A stretch of DNA of 64,000 bases from contig JAHLYW010000046.1 of the NCBI GenBank assembly GCA_025128135.1, positions 1 through 64,000 of the forward strand, written 5' to 3'. The notes beneath the pieces were generated by a model, which was given only the letters and a program-made list of their open reading frames with translations, was not told where the DNA came from and searched no databases. This DNA comes from Synechococcus sp. CS-1325 (GTDB lineage Bacteria; Cyanobacteriota; Cyanobacteriia; PCC-6307; Cyanobiaceae). A program made the translations under genes and the position numbers. The number at the start of each line of letters is the position of its first letter. The stretch's first letter is position 1. Positions 45,843-55,015 of this stretch are shown piece by piece.

Positions 45843-46183
45843 GGAATCGAATTTTCACTACACATCTAACATAGCAATACGACCTCCGAACTGACTAGCC
45901 CTCTCCCAGCCAATTTCCCCGTTGAACGGGCTGCAGATCGCCAGCGCCGAAGCCATCCCCGCAGCGATCCAGCGCTATCACGGTGTGCAGCGAGATCCAC
46001 TGGCGGTTCTCAGTCCAGTTCACGGCCGATTCCCCCAGCTCAACGGCCGCAGACGGTAGGCAGATCGCGGCTGAATCGACACCGTCTGAGCATGGCCTGA
46101 AACCCATCTTGCTGGCCCGGTGGCTCAGCCCCCGAGCCTCCCAGCAAAGACGCCAGAATGATCGAACCTCATCTGCTCAGCTT
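45843..46183. other. 341-nt stretch upstream of the DCC-family gene
   Basis: It holds the likely cyAbrB promoter at its left end (AT-rich 45850-45880). An in-frame extension of the DCC gene reaches 45983 (start MCSEIHWRF), but this extension has no DCC-family character and no clear ribosome-binding site. I see no other gene. Confidence 0.4.
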
Positions 46184-46567
46184 GTGCAACTTGTCTATGA
46201 CGGCGGTTGTCCGTTCTGTCGCCACTTCGCGGCCACCAGTGCCTTGCGTGGCGGACTGACCGACCTTGAGATCATTGACGGTCGCGCCGACAGTGTGCTG
46301 CGCCAGCAACTGGCGGAGCGGGGCTTTGATCTGGCTGACGGGGCGATCCTGATCGAGGGGGAACGCTGCTTGCATGGCGCCGATGCGGTTAACCAGCTGT
46401 GCCGGCAGCTGCGTCCCACCGACGGATTGCTGCGGCTGTTGATCAGCGTGTTCAACGACCGAAGCCGCAGTCGCCTGCTCTATCCCGGGCTGCTGGCCGC
46501 GAGGCGTCTGGCACTGATGATCAGGGGTCTGCCCCTCAATCCCGCGCTGGAGCCGACGACGCGTTGA
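46184..46567 (+). CDS. DCC-family thiol-disulfide oxidoreductase (DUF393)
   Basis: A 127-residue protein from a probable GTG at 46184 (VQLVYDGGCPFCRHF); the frame is open back to 45983. The DxGCPxC motif YDGGCPFCRH defines the DCC family. Then come LEIIDGRAD, GAILIEGERCLHGADAV and LLRLLISVF. Redox partner unknown. The stop overlaps the TTG start of the next gene (TTGA). Confidence 0.75.
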   Translation: MQLVYDGGCPFCRHFAATSALRGGLTDLEIIDGRADSVLRQQLAERGFDLADGAILIEGERCLHGADAVNQLCRQLRPTDGLLRLLISVFNDRSRSRLLYPGLLAARRLALMIRGLPLNPALEPTTR

Positions 46568-48372
46568 ACGGAGACGGGTCGGCAGGCGACCGGGGGGAAC
46601 TGGTCTTCGTCTACGGGACGCTCAAGCGGGGCGAGCCCAACCATGGCTGGCTGCGGGGTGCCCGCTTTCTGGGGCGGCGTCGATTGCCGGGAGTTCGGAT
46701 GCATGATCTGGGCCCCTATCCGATGGCCGTGCCCGCTGCCGGTGAGGAGCAGAAGGGGAAACCGGGCCGTTTGCCGCTGATCCACGGTGAACTCTTCCGC
46801 GTGGATGCCGCCGGCCTGGCCGGGCTGGATCGGCTGGAAGATGTACCGAACGACTACAGACGGCTGCGGCTGGTTCTCAGCGACGGCATGCCCGCCTGGG
46901 TGTATCTGGGCCGCGCTGAGCAGGTGATCGGGGCCGCCCCGGTTCCACTCGGCGACTGGGGCACGAAGCCGGTGTTCAGCTACGGCTCCAACCTCTGTCC
47001 TGACCAGCTGGCGGCCCGCTGCAAGGGCTGGGACGGCAGCGGCCAGGTGGCCCGCCTGGAGGGCTGGCGCTGGGGAATCAGCAAGGTCCGCTCGCCTGGC
47101 CGCGGCTCCGGCCAGCCAGGCGAAGGAGCTGCCGGCATCCAGTCTGACCCGGGCGCCCACTGCTGGGGGGTGGTGCACCATCTCGGCCCGGCCGATCAGC
47201 ACGCCCTTGATCGCCATGAAGGGGTGGCGGCGGGCCACTACCGAACCCAGACGCTGACGGTGACAACGCTGCAGGGGGAGTGTTTCCCGGTTTCAACCTA
47301 TGTGCCCACACCGGAGTGGAGCGCCGACGGACTCAGACCCAGTCCGGACTATGCCGACCGCATCCGACGGGGATCGGCCCACTGGCCCTTGCCCGAGCTG
47401 TGGCGGCGGACCCTGGAGGCTGCCCTGGATGGCGAGCTGGGGAGTGAACTGGGCGGCACCGGGTCGCCTGCCTGGCCTTGCTCACATCCGACACCAGCAA
47501 GGCCACCGCTGGCCAGACTCGACTCCCCACCATCCGGCCCCAGCCACTCCCGTGCGGCCATGAACATCCAGGTCGGTTGCAGGCTCACGGCAACCTTCTT
47601 TCAACCCACCCCACTGGTGCTGTTGCTCCAGCCGCACCACTCCCGTCAGGCGGATCTGATCGCGCCCGATCCGATCGACGTGCAGCCCGCCGTGCCGCTC
47701 GAGCAAGGCACCGATGGCTTCGGCAACCGCTTCTGCCGGCTGGTGGCACCGCCCGGAGAGAGCCGGTTCAGCCTTCGGACCGTCGTCAGCGATAGCGGCA
47801 GCCCCGATCCGGTCGTGCCCACGGCGCGGCGGCTGCCGGTGCAGGAGCTGCCGCCCGAGGTTCTGGCTGATCTCAATGCCAGCCGCTACTGCGAAACCGA
47901 CCGTCTTGGCGAGATCGCCTGGAACCTGTTCGGGAACTGCCCGCCCGGCTGGCCGCTGGTACAGGCGATCTGCGACCACGTGCACAACCACATCCGCTTC
48001 AGCGGCGACCATGCCAGCTCCACCAAAAGCGCCTTTGATGCCTTTATGGAAGGGCGCGGCGTCTGCCGCGATTTCGCCCACCTGGCAATCACCTTCTGCC
48101 GCTGTCTCAACATTCCCGCCCGCTATTGCACCGGCTATCTGGGCCATACCGGCATCAGCTTCGATCCGGAGCCGATTGATTTCTCGGCCTGGTTCGAGGC
48201 CTACCTGGATGGCCGGTGGTACACCTTCGATGCCCGCTTCAACACGCCCCGGATCGGCCGGGTCCTGATCGCCCGCGGCCGCGATGCCGCCGATGTGCCC
48301 TTCCTCCGCTCGTTCGGCGAGCACCAGCTCACCGGCTTCGAGGTGATCACCGAAGCCCTTGAGCCGGGCTGA
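46564..48372 (+). CDS. Fusion: two gamma-glutamylcyclotransferase-like domains plus transglutaminase-like domain
   Basis: A single 602-codon frame from a TTG at 46564. Residues 10-130 are an AIG2/GGCT-like domain (ELVFVYGTLKRGEPNHGWL). Residues 135-310 are a second GGCT-like domain (PVFSYGSNLCPDQLAARC, ALDRHEGVAAGHYRTQ). After a Pro/Ser-rich linker (about 320-332), the C-terminal 270 residues are a transglutaminase-like protein: MNIQVGCRLTATFFQPTPLVLL, GRGVCRDFAHLAITFCRCLNIPARYCTGYLG (active Cys), WFEAYLDGRWYTFDAR (His/Asp). An internal ATG at 47560 could start the last part alone. The linker looks like former intergenic DNA, so this may be two genes joined by stop loss. Confidence 0.72.
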   Translation: MNGDGSAGDRGELVFVYGTLKRGEPNHGWLRGARFLGRRRLPGVRMHDLGPYPMAVPAAGEEQKGKPGRLPLIHGELFRVDAAGLAGLDRLEDVPNDYRRLRLVLSDGMPAWVYLGRAEQVIGAAPVPLGDWGTKPVFSYGSNLCPDQLAARCKGWDGSGQVARLEGWRWGISKVRSPGRGSGQPGEGAAGIQSDPGAHCWGVVHHLGPADQHALDRHEGVAAGHYRTQTLTVTTLQGECFPVSTYVPTPEWSADGLRPSPDYADRIRRGSAHWPLPELWRRTLEAALDGELGSELGGTGSPAWPCSHPTPARPPLARLDSPPSGPSHSRAAMNIQVGCRLTATFFQPTPLVLLLQPHHSRQADLIAPDPIDVQPAVPLEQGTDGFGNRFCRLVAPPGESRFSLRTVVSDSGSPDPVVPTARRLPVQELPPEVLADLNASRYCETDRLGEIAWNLFGNCPPGWPLVQAICDHVHNHIRFSGDHASSTKSAFDAFMEGRGVCRDFAHLAITFCRCLNIPARYCTGYLGHTGISFDPEPIDFSAWFEAYLDGRWYTFDARFNTPRIGRVLIARGRDAADVPFLRSFGEHQLTGFEVITEALEPG

Positions 48373-48546
48373 AGCGGCGAGGTTCGATGCCAGCCGGAGC
48401 AGACCACGAAACAGGGGGCTGGTGGGGCGGCTCCAGGCGAAGGGAGGGGGGTCATCCACACCGGCCGGATGGGTGATCGAGCGAGGCGAAACCCGCAAAA
48501 AATTGTTATGGTTGATACCGAAGATCCTCCTATCGCTCCTCTCGTC

Positions 48547-48729
48547 ATGGCCACCGCTCACACCAATTCCGCTGCCCGCCAGGCTTCGCTGATCGAATCG
48601 CTGCGGATGCGCTACGCCGCTGCCGTGGCCGCCGGTGACGCCGAAGCAAAGCTGGCTCTGTTCCGGGAAGCCGCCTATCTCGACATCAGGCCGGAACTGC
48701 TGGAGCAGTCCGCGGCGGCAGCGGCCTGA
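48547..48729 (+). CDS. Small conserved-looking hypothetical protein
   Basis: A 60-residue helical protein starting MATAHTNSAARQASLIESLRMRYAAAV and ending EQSAAAAA. An AT-rich promoter-like region (AAAAAATTGTTATGGTTGATACC, about 48498-48520) precedes it. Its 3' end overlaps the convergent Rieske gene by 55 nt. No family name. Confidence 0.6.
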   Translation: MATAHTNSAARQASLIESLRMRYAAAVAAGDAEAKLALFREAAYLDIRPELLEQSAAAAA

Positions 48730-49853
48730 ACCGGGCCTGATCGTGCCAGGGCCTCCCGGTAGAGCGCCTGATGGTGGAGGATCCGGCGTTCCAGCCGATG
48801 GGCCGGGCCGGGGCTGAACCCGCCGCTGCCGTAGGCCAGCTGGGCTGATTCCACCAGGGCGCGATCCTCTTCAAGAAAAGCCGTCATCTCCTCCAGCTGG
48901 GCTTCGGCCCCGGCTGCTCGCTGCGCCGGGCCGGCCAGGGTCAGCTCCAACCGGCAGCGATCAAGCGCCTCAGGATGGAAGCCGATCAGGGCCGTGGTGC
49001 CATCGGGCCAGAGCAGTACATGGTTCCAGGGGGGCACTGAGAAGGTCAGGAACGTGCCGGTGGGCCCGGCATCACCGGCAGAAGCCATCGGCATCGGGGT
49101 GGCGAGCAGGTTGCACCAGCGCCCGAAGCGATGCCGATAGGCGCTCACCGGACCCTGGGTGCGATGCAGCGTGGTGGGGTGGGCAATGGCGACGTGGTAG
49201 TCGTCGAGGGTGTTGTCGTGGGCGATCTTCCAGTTGCAGGCCAGGCCGAGCCGGCGGCGACCCCAGAGCAGCGGGGCGGCATCCGAAGCAGGCGGTGATT
49301 CAGGCGCATCAACCCTCCAGCCCCCCTGCTCCCGCAGCAGATCCAGCTGCTCCGCCAGAGCTGGAGCCGCCGCACCGGCGCCGGCCTCAGCGGCAGGCAG
49401 CGGCAGGCGCACCCAGAGGAAGGGGCCAGCCACGGCGATCTCGATCGGGCTGAGGTCCCAGTGCTGGCGCTCGAACGGTGCGCAGAAATCCCCCTCTCGG
49501 GCAGCCGCCAGCAGGCGACCATCCGGGGCGTAGGTCCAGCCGTGGTAGGGACAGATCAGCTTGCGGCAAGGGTTAAGCGCGCTTCCCGGCGCCAGCAGGG
49601 CCACGCCCCGGTGCGGGCACTGGTTCAGGAAGGCCTGCGGTCCAACGCCGGGCGGATGGGTGAGCAGCAGCTCCACCCCCAGCAGGGCGCGACTGAGCGC
49701 CGCCCCCTCGGGCAGCTCCGACAGCAGCGCCAGCGGATGCCAGAACTGCCGCGCGTAGACATGGCTCTCCCACTGAGCGACCAGGGGGGAGCCATACAGC
49801 TCGGCAGCCAGAAAGGGAGCCGCCGGTGGCGGGGTAGCGAGGGAGGTGGTCAT
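48675..49853 (-). CDS. Rieske 2Fe-2S oxygenase, alpha subunit type
   Basis: A 392-residue aromatic-ring-hydroxylating-type oxygenase. Rieske ligands are Cys79, His81 (QCPHRGVALL) and Cys101, His104 (CPYHGWTYAPDGRL). The catalytic iron region is CNWKIAHDNTLDDYHVAIAHPTTLH. Members hydroxylate or demethylate aromatics, choline-type amines or tetrapyrroles. It is the last gene of the guanidine operon (39 nt after the ABC ATPase gene), so a role in N-methyl or alkyl guanidine breakdown is conceivable but not shown. Confidence 0.88.
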   Translation of the reverse strand: MTTSLATPPPAAPFLAAELYGSPLVAQWESHVYARQFWHPLALLSELPEGAALSRALLGVELLLTHPPGVGPQAFLNQCPHRGVALLAPGSALNPCRKLICPYHGWTYAPDGRLLAAAREGDFCAPFERQHWDLSPIEIAVAGPFLWVRLPLPAAEAGAGAAAPALAEQLDLLREQGGWRVDAPESPPASDAAPLLWGRRRLGLACNWKIAHDNTLDDYHVAIAHPTTLHRTQGPVSAYRHRFGRWCNLLATPMPMASAGDAGPTGTFLTFSVPPWNHVLLWPDGTTALIGFHPEALDRCRLELTLAGPAQRAAGAEAQLEEMTAFLEEDRALVESAQLAYGSGGFSPGPAHRLERRILHHQALYREALARSGPVQAAAAADCSSSSGLMSR

Positions 49854-49892
49854 GGCGAATCGACGGAGAGGCTGGGAGCTGGGAGCTGGGAT

Positions 49893-50663
49893 TCAGGCCA
49901 TGACGCCGGCATCGAGGCTGCGCAGGCAGCCGGCCAGCTCCTCCCGCAGTTCGAGGAAGGGCCGTGAAACCCGCAGGTGGGCGAGGCTGGTGCGATCGAG
50001 CTGGGCGGAAACGGTGCGGATGATCCGTCCGGGACGCGGCGCCATGATGTGGACGCGCTGGGCCAGCAGCAGGGCCTCCTCCACGTCGTGGGTGATCAGC
50101 AAGGCCGTCAGGCCGGTGCGTTCCCAGAGCTGGTAGAGAAACTCCTGCATCGATTCCCGGATCTGCAGATCCAGGGCGCCGAACGGCTCATCGAGCAGCA
50201 GCACCTTGGGATCGGCAGCCAGGGCCCGGGCGATCGCCACCCGCTGCTGCATGCCGCCGGAGAGCTCCCGGGGCAGACGCCGACCGGCATCGGAAAGCCC
50301 CACCACCTCCAGGAAGTAGGCGGTGCGTTCGCTCACCTCCCGCTTGGCGCGCCCCTGGAGCGTCATGCCGAAGGCCACGTTCTCAGCGGCGCTCAGCCAC
50401 GGATAGAGGCTGTACTTCTGGAACACCATGCCGCGATCGGAACCCGGTCCCCTGACGGGCTTGCCATCGACGGTGATCGAGCCCGTGCTGGGACGTTCCA
50501 GGCCGGCCACCAGCCGCATCACCGTCGACTTGCCCGAACCCGAGCTGCCCACCAGGGCCACGAATTCGCCTGAATCGAGATCCAGGTTGATGTCTTCGAG
50601 CACCAGCTTGGCCTTGGAGCCATGGCCGAAGGTCTTGCTGACGCCGGTTACCGAGAGATGCAT
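49893..50663 (-). CDS. ABC transporter ATP-binding protein (nitrate/sulfonate/taurine type)
   Basis: A 256-residue ATPase from ATG 50663 (MHLSVTGVSKTFG). Walker A is LVGSSGSGKSTVMRL, the signature is LSGGMQQRVAIARALA, Walker B is VLLLDEPFGALD, and the switch His is in LITHDVEEALLLA. It powers import by the permease and binding protein upstream in the operon. Together the three resemble the NrtABC/SsuABC class and, in the context of gdmH, the guanidine importers described in cyanobacteria. Confidence 0.93.
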   Translation of the reverse strand: MHLSVTGVSKTFGHGSKAKLVLEDINLDLDSGEFVALVGSSGSGKSTVMRLVAGLERPSTGSITVDGKPVRGPGSDRGMVFQKYSLYPWLSAAENVAFGMTLQGRAKREVSERTAYFLEVVGLSDAGRRLPRELSGGMQQRVAIARALAADPKVLLLDEPFGALDLQIRESMQEFLYQLWERTGLTALLITHDVEEALLLAQRVHIMAPRPGRIIRTVSAQLDRTSLAHLRVSRPFLELREELAGCLRSLDAGVMA

Positions 50664-50677
50664 GGAGGATGCCGGGT

Positions 50678-51502
50678 TCAGTTGGCCCAAGAGCAGGCCC
50701 GGCGCATCAGCAGCCGGAAGCCCAGATCGATCGCCAGGCCGATCAGACCGATCACGATCAGGCCGACGAAGATCTCATCGGTGCGAAGGAAGCGCTGGGC
50801 CAGGGAGATGCGTTTGCCCAGGCCCTCGTTGGCGGCCACCAGCTCGGCCACGATCACCAGATTCCAGGCCGAGGCCATGTTGATGCGATAGGCATCGATC
50901 ACCTGGGGGGCGATGAAGGGCATCACCACCCTGGTGACGATCTGGAAGCCACGGCCCCCGAGCGTGAGGGCGGTTTCACGCAGCTCGGAGGGCACGAATT
51001 TCACCGAATCCATGATCATCAAGGTGTTGAAGAACACGGTGCCGATGAAGATCAACAGGATCTTGGGCTCCTCCCCGAGGCCGAAGTAGATGATCAGCAG
51101 GGGGATGAAGGCGGGCGCCGGCATGTAGCGGATCAGGCCCATCAACGGCTCCAGCAACTGGCAGATCACCCGGCTGCAGCCCATGGCGATGCCGATCGGC
51201 AGCGACACCAGCGCCGAGAGGGCGAAGCCTGCCCCGACCCGGCCAACGCTGGCGAGCAGATCCCTGATCAGGATGCCGCGGCTGTACTGGTCGCTGCCTG
51301 CCCTCCAGACCGCCTCGGGGCTGGGCAGGAAGAGCTTGTCCACCAGACCGCTGGCGGCGATCAGCTGCCAGAACAACAGCACGGCCAGGATGCCGATCAG
51401 CCCGAGAGACCAGGGGTGAGCCAGCCAGCGCAGCAGTGCTGAGCCGCCCGCCACCCCCCCAGCTGTTCGGCGCTTGCCAGCTGTGGTGGACGTGAGGCTC
51501 AC
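50678..51502 (-). CDS. ABC transporter permease (nitrate/sulfonate/taurine type)
   Basis: A 274-residue membrane protein with about six hydrophobic segments. The cytoplasmic EAA-type loop SVKFVPSELRETALTLGGRGFQIVTRVVMPF is clear. Others are LLRWLAHPWSLGLIGILAVLLFWQL and MGLIRYMPAPAFIPLLIIYFGLGE. Its ATG overlaps the stop of the binding-protein gene by 4 nt. Confidence 0.93.
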   Translation of the reverse strand: MSLTSTTAGKRRTAGGVAGGSALLRWLAHPWSLGLIGILAVLLFWQLIAASGLVDKLFLPSPEAVWRAGSDQYSRGILIRDLLASVGRVGAGFALSALVSLPIGIAMGCSRVICQLLEPLMGLIRYMPAPAFIPLLIIYFGLGEEPKILLIFIGTVFFNTLMIMDSVKFVPSELRETALTLGGRGFQIVTRVVMPFIAPQVIDAYRINMASAWNLVIVAELVAANEGLGKRISLAQRFLRTDEIFVGLIVIGLIGLAIDLGFRLLMRRACSWAN

Positions 51503-52515
51503 TTGGCCGCATCCACGAAGCTGGAGTTGAACAGCGTGCCGAGCTCGGGCGTGGTCTTGGCGAGGCCCGTTTCCACCAGGAAAGCGCTGATCTGCTCAGC
51601 GGCGTAGGGAAGGGAGAGCATGGTGGTGCCCGGCTTGAAGTTGGTGCGGTTCTCCTCCAGGGTCTGAATCGTGGTGCCGGCGTTGTAGGCCATGAATTCG
51701 GCCTCGCTCACGCCGGAGCGCTCCACCAGGATGGGCAGGGTGCCGGCGGGATCGTCCTTGATGGTCTGGAGGGTGGTGAACCAGGCATCGACGATCTTCT
51801 GGATCTTCTCGGGGTTCTTGGCGATGAAATCGGTGCGACAGACCAGCAGGTCGCTGATCGCACCGGGGTGGTCTGCGGAGGTGGTGAGCGCCTTGCTGCC
51901 GGGGCGCTTGAGGGCCTGGGTGGTGAAGGGGGCATAGACGCCGGCCGCATCGACCTTGCCGGCAGCGAAGGCGGCGGCGGCGGCGCCGGTTTCCAGGGGA
52001 ACGAAGGTGATGTCCTTGGCGGAAAGGCCCGCATCCTTGAGCACCTTGAGCAGCAGGAAGTGGTCAACGGTGCCTTCCTCAGCAGCCACCGACTTGCCCT
52101 TGAGGCCGGCGACGGAGGTGATCTCCTTGGCGGCGATGATCTGGTCATTGCCGGTGGAGAAGTCGTTCTGGAGCACCACCTGCAGGTCAGCGCCACCGGC
52201 GACCGAACTGATCGTGTCGTTGAGCGTCTGGCTGTTGCAGTCGAGCTGGCCGGCGTTGAGGGCGTTGATCGAATCCAGGTAGCCATCGAACCACTGCAGC
52301 GCCACAGGCACACCCTCGGCCTCAAAGAGCTTCTTGTCCTCGGTGACCTTCCAGGGGAACCAACCGGGCCAGGCGCTGTAGCCCACCTTCACGGGCGTGT
52401 CCTGGCTGACGGGCTTCTGGCAACCCGCCACCAGGCCGGCGGAGAGCGCGGCCGCCAGTGCGGAGGCGACCAGGCGGGTGCGGGGGGAGCGACGGATGGA
52501 TGGGAAGCGCTTCAT
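51499..52515 (-). CDS. ABC transporter substrate-binding lipoprotein
   Basis: A 338-residue protein from ATG 52515 (MKRFPSIRRSPR). A signal peptide ends in the lipobox LSAGLVAGC (Cys29). The mature domain is of the NMT1/SsuA class: KVGYSAWPGWFPWKVTEDKKLFEAEGV, LDCNSQTLNDTISSVAGG and VAAEEGTVDHFLLLKVL. The substrate in this context is probably guanidine. Frames further upstream are antisense noise. Confidence 0.92.
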   Translation of the reverse strand: MKRFPSIRRSPRTRLVASALAAALSAGLVAGCQKPVSQDTPVKVGYSAWPGWFPWKVTEDKKLFEAEGVPVALQWFDGYLDSINALNAGQLDCNSQTLNDTISSVAGGADLQVVLQNDFSTGNDQIIAAKEITSVAGLKGKSVAAEEGTVDHFLLLKVLKDAGLSAKDITFVPLETGAAAAAFAAGKVDAAGVYAPFTTQALKRPGSKALTTSADHPGAISDLLVCRTDFIAKNPEKIQKIVDAWFTTLQTIKDDPAGTLPILVERSGVSEAEFMAYNAGTTIQTLEENRTNFKPGTTMLSLPYAAEQISAFLVETGLAKTTPELGTLFNSSFVDAAK

Positions 52516-52528
52516 GGTGATCAGGGGG

Positions 52529-53914
52529 TTAGAAGAATTCGAGATAGCGCTTGCGTTCCCATTCGGAAACAGCGCCGTGGTACGACTCCCATTCCTCGCG
52601 TTTGTAGGCGACGAAGGAATCGAACATGGCATCACCGAATACGCTTCTCGAGAGCGGATCGGCGGCGAAGGCCTCGATCGCCTCGCCGAGGGTGCGGGGC
52701 AGCAGGTTGATGCCGCGCCCGGCGAGCTGCTCAGGGCTGAGGGTGTAGGCGTTCACGAGGTTGGCGGGGCCTGGATCGAGCCCTTCGCGGATGCCCTCGA
52801 GGCCCGCCGCCAGAATCATCGCTCCCCCCAGGTAGGGATTGGCGGCACTGTCGGCGGCACGGCACTCCACCCGCCCACCGGGAGAGGGGATGCGCAGCAT
52901 GTTGGTGCGGTTGTTGTTGCCGTAGCAGATGAACACCGGCGCCCAGGTGAAGCCGCTCATCGAGCCCTGGGCCACCAGCCGCTTGTAGCTGTTCACCGTG
53001 GGGGCGATCACGGCGCAGATCGCTGGGGCATGGCGCAGCACCCCAGCGATGAACTGCCTGGCCAGATCACTCACACTGGCCGGGGCGCCGGAGGGGCAGA
53101 CAAACAGGTTCTCGCCTGTGCCCAGGTCGGCCAGCGACATGTTGTAGTGGGCGCCGCTGCCCGTGCGATCGCTGAACGGCTTGGGCATGAACGAGGCCAC
53201 CAGCCCATGGGGGCGGACGATCTCCTTGGCCATCAGTCGGAAGAAGGTGAGCCGATCGGCCATGGTGAGCACATCGGCGTAGGCGAAGTCGATCTCGAAC
53301 TGGCCGGGGCCGTCCTCGTGATCGAAGGAATAAACACCCCAGCCCAGCTCGTTCATGGCGCTCACCAACTCGTCGAGCCAGCCGAGGTTGTCGAGCAGAC
53401 CCACCACGTCGTAGGCGGGCTTGTCGAGCACATCCCGATCGCTGCAGGGGGAGAGCTGGCCTTCGGGGCCGCGGCGCAGCACGAAGAACTCGGTTTCGAT
53501 GCCGAGGTTGAAGCGGTAGCCCATGGCGGCGGCCTGGGCGCGGACGCGGTTGAGGATGGTGCGGCTGCAGGCCTCGAACGGGGCACCGTTGAGGTGAAGG
53601 TTGCTGGCCAGCCAGGCCACATCCTTCTTCCAGGGCAGCACCGTGACGCTGGCGGGATCGGGCACGGCGGCGACCTCGTCGTCGCTCACCTCCTGGGGTA
53701 CGCCATCGAGGGCGGCACCGGTGAACAGCTCGGAGCCGCGCAGCATCTGGCCCAGGTGATCCAGGGGCACGGCCTTGGCCTTGCTGACGCCGTGCAGATC
53801 GACGAAGGAGGCCAGGGCATAGCGGACGCCCTGGGCGGCCAGCGCGGCCTTGAGATCGGGCCCGCCGCCGGTGGCTGCCGGCGGATCAATGGCGATGGAA
53901 GTGGAAAGGCTCAT
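52529..53914 (-). CDS. Glutamine synthetase family protein (GlnT-like)
   Basis: A 461-residue protein with the GS fold: beta-grasp N-domain ([20 protein letters not shown]), catalytic blocks [72 protein letters not shown]. It is of the type III-like/gamma-glutamyl-amine ligase group. In the guanidine operon it could fix ammonia released from guanidine or ligate a guanidine-derived amine. Start ATG 53914 overlaps the hypB stop by 4 nt. Confidence 0.9.
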   Translation of the reverse strand: MSLSTSIAIDPPAATGGGPDLKAALAAQGVRYALASFVDLHGVSKAKAVPLDHLGQMLRGSELFTGAALDGVPQEVSDDEVAAVPDPASVTVLPWKKDVAWLASNLHLNGAPFEACSRTILNRVRAQAAAMGYRFNLGIETEFFVLRRGPEGQLSPCSDRDVLDKPAYDVVGLLDNLGWLDELVSAMNELGWGVYSFDHEDGPGQFEIDFAYADVLTMADRLTFFRLMAKEIVRPHGLVASFMPKPFSDRTGSGAHYNMSLADLGTGENLFVCPSGAPASVSDLARQFIAGVLRHAPAICAVIAPTVNSYKRLVAQGSMSGFTWAPVFICYGNNNRTNMLRIPSPGGRVECRAADSAANPYLGGAMILAAGLEGIREGLDPGPANLVNAYTLSPEQLAGRGINLLPRTLGEAIEAFAADPLSRSVFGDAMFDSFVAYKREEWESYHGAVSEWERKRYLEFF

Positions 53915-54615
53915 CGGATCACCAGGGCGGGCAGGGGCTGAACCTGGACGGCCACCTGCTCCAGCAGCCACTGGTGCCAGGCGCCCAGGCCTTCGCCGCT
54001 GCTGGCCGAGAGCAGGAACACCCGCGCCCGGGGGTTCACCTGGTTCACGTGGTCCACGAACCGCTCCACCTGAACCGGCAGGTAGGGGAGCAGGTCGATC
54101 TTGGTGATCAGCACGCAGTCGGCCTCGCGGAACATCACCGGGTACTTGAGTGGCTTGTCCTCGCCTTCGGTGACGCTGAGCAGGGCCACCTTGAGGTGCT
54201 CTCCCACCTCGAATTCAGCCGGACAGACCAGATTGCCGACGTTCTCCACCCAGAGCAGATCGAGGGCGGCCGGATCGAGGCGCTGCTTCAGCAGCTTGAG
54301 GCCACCGCTCACCATCGAAGCATCGAGGTGACAGGCGCGGCCGGTGGTGATCGGCACCACGGGCACCCCCACCGCCTCAAGCCGCTGGGCATCGAGGGTG
54401 GTGGTCATGTCGCCTTCGAGCACCGCCATCGAAAGCCGGGGCGCCAGGGCCGTGATCGTGCGCTCCAGAAGGGAGGTCTTGCCGGCGCCGGGGCTGCTCA
54501 TCACGTTGAGGCAGAGCAGGCGCCAGGCGTCGAAATGCTGGCGGTTGTGGTCGGCCTGGTGCTGGTTGGCGGCCAGCAGGTTGAGACCGAGGGTATCGGT
54601 GAGGGGCATGTGCAT
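53911..54615 (-). CDS. HypB-like nickel GTPase
   Basis: A 234-residue HypB-family GTPase: P-loop [12 protein letters not shown] (41-52), [36 protein letters not shown], and NKxD-like TKIDLLPYL. It lacks the long His-rich N-terminus of hydrogenase HypB. Beside gdmH it fits the nickel chaperones that mature guanidine hydrolase. A second start two codons in (ATG 54609) is possible. Confidence 0.92.
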   Translation of the reverse strand: MHMPLTDTLGLNLLAANQHQADHNRQHFDAWRLLCLNVMSSPGAGKTSLLERTITALAPRLSMAVLEGDMTTTLDAQRLEAVGVPVVPITTGRACHLDASMVSGGLKLLKQRLDPAALDLLWVENVGNLVCPAEFEVGEHLKVALLSVTEGEDKPLKYPVMFREADCVLITKIDLLPYLPVQVERFVDHVNQVNPRARVFLLSASSGEGLGAWHQWLLEQVAVQVQPLPALVIR

Positions 54616-54619
54616 CGGA

Positions 54620-55012
54620 TCAGGGCGAGGAGGAAAGAGCTGGGATCAGGGCATCGTCGTGGAGTTGGTAGTCGATCGAGCGGATGCGCAGCTCACGGCC
54701 TGAGACGATCTCCTCCATCGGGTGATCACAGCAGGGGGAGCGGTAGGCGTTGCCCGGCTCGGGGCTGTAGATCGCCTCACAGCGGAGGCAGCGGGCACGC
54801 AGTGGAATGGTTTCGATGCAGAGCTCGCTGCCGGCCAGCCAGCCCCCCTGCACGGCAGCGCCATAGGTGAAGCGAAGCGCCTCGGGCTCGACGCAGGTGA
54901 AGGCACCCACCTGAAGGTGCACCAGGCTCACCTCGGGCCGCTTCGGCCGGTGCTGCCCCTTCCATTGATTGAGCGAGAGCAGCAGGCAGCGGGTCATGTC
55001 GACTTCATGCAT
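54620..55012 (-). CDS. HypA-like nickel chaperone
   Basis: A 130-residue HypA-family protein. The N-terminal [11 protein letters not shown] holds the Ni-binding Met1-His2-Glu3. The zinc part has Cys75-x-x-Cys78 (RCLRCEA) but the second pair reads Cys94-Cys95 (SPCCDHP) rather than CxxC, so one ligand may be the neighbouring His97. It delivers nickel with the HypB-like protein, presumably to GdmH. Three nt separate it from gdmH. Confidence 0.9.
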   Translation of the reverse strand: MHEVDMTRCLLLSLNQWKGQHRPKRPEVSLVHLQVGAFTCVEPEALRFTYGAAVQGGWLAGSELCIETIPLRARCLRCEAIYSPEPGNAYRSPCCDHPMEEIVSGRELRIRSIDYQLHDDALIPALSSSP

Positions 55013-55015
55013 GGC

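Noticed and set aside
54615..54620. Hydrogenase maturation as the role of the hypA/hypB pair
   Set aside because: No hydrogenase subunit or other hyp gene is nearby; both sit inside the guanidine operon.
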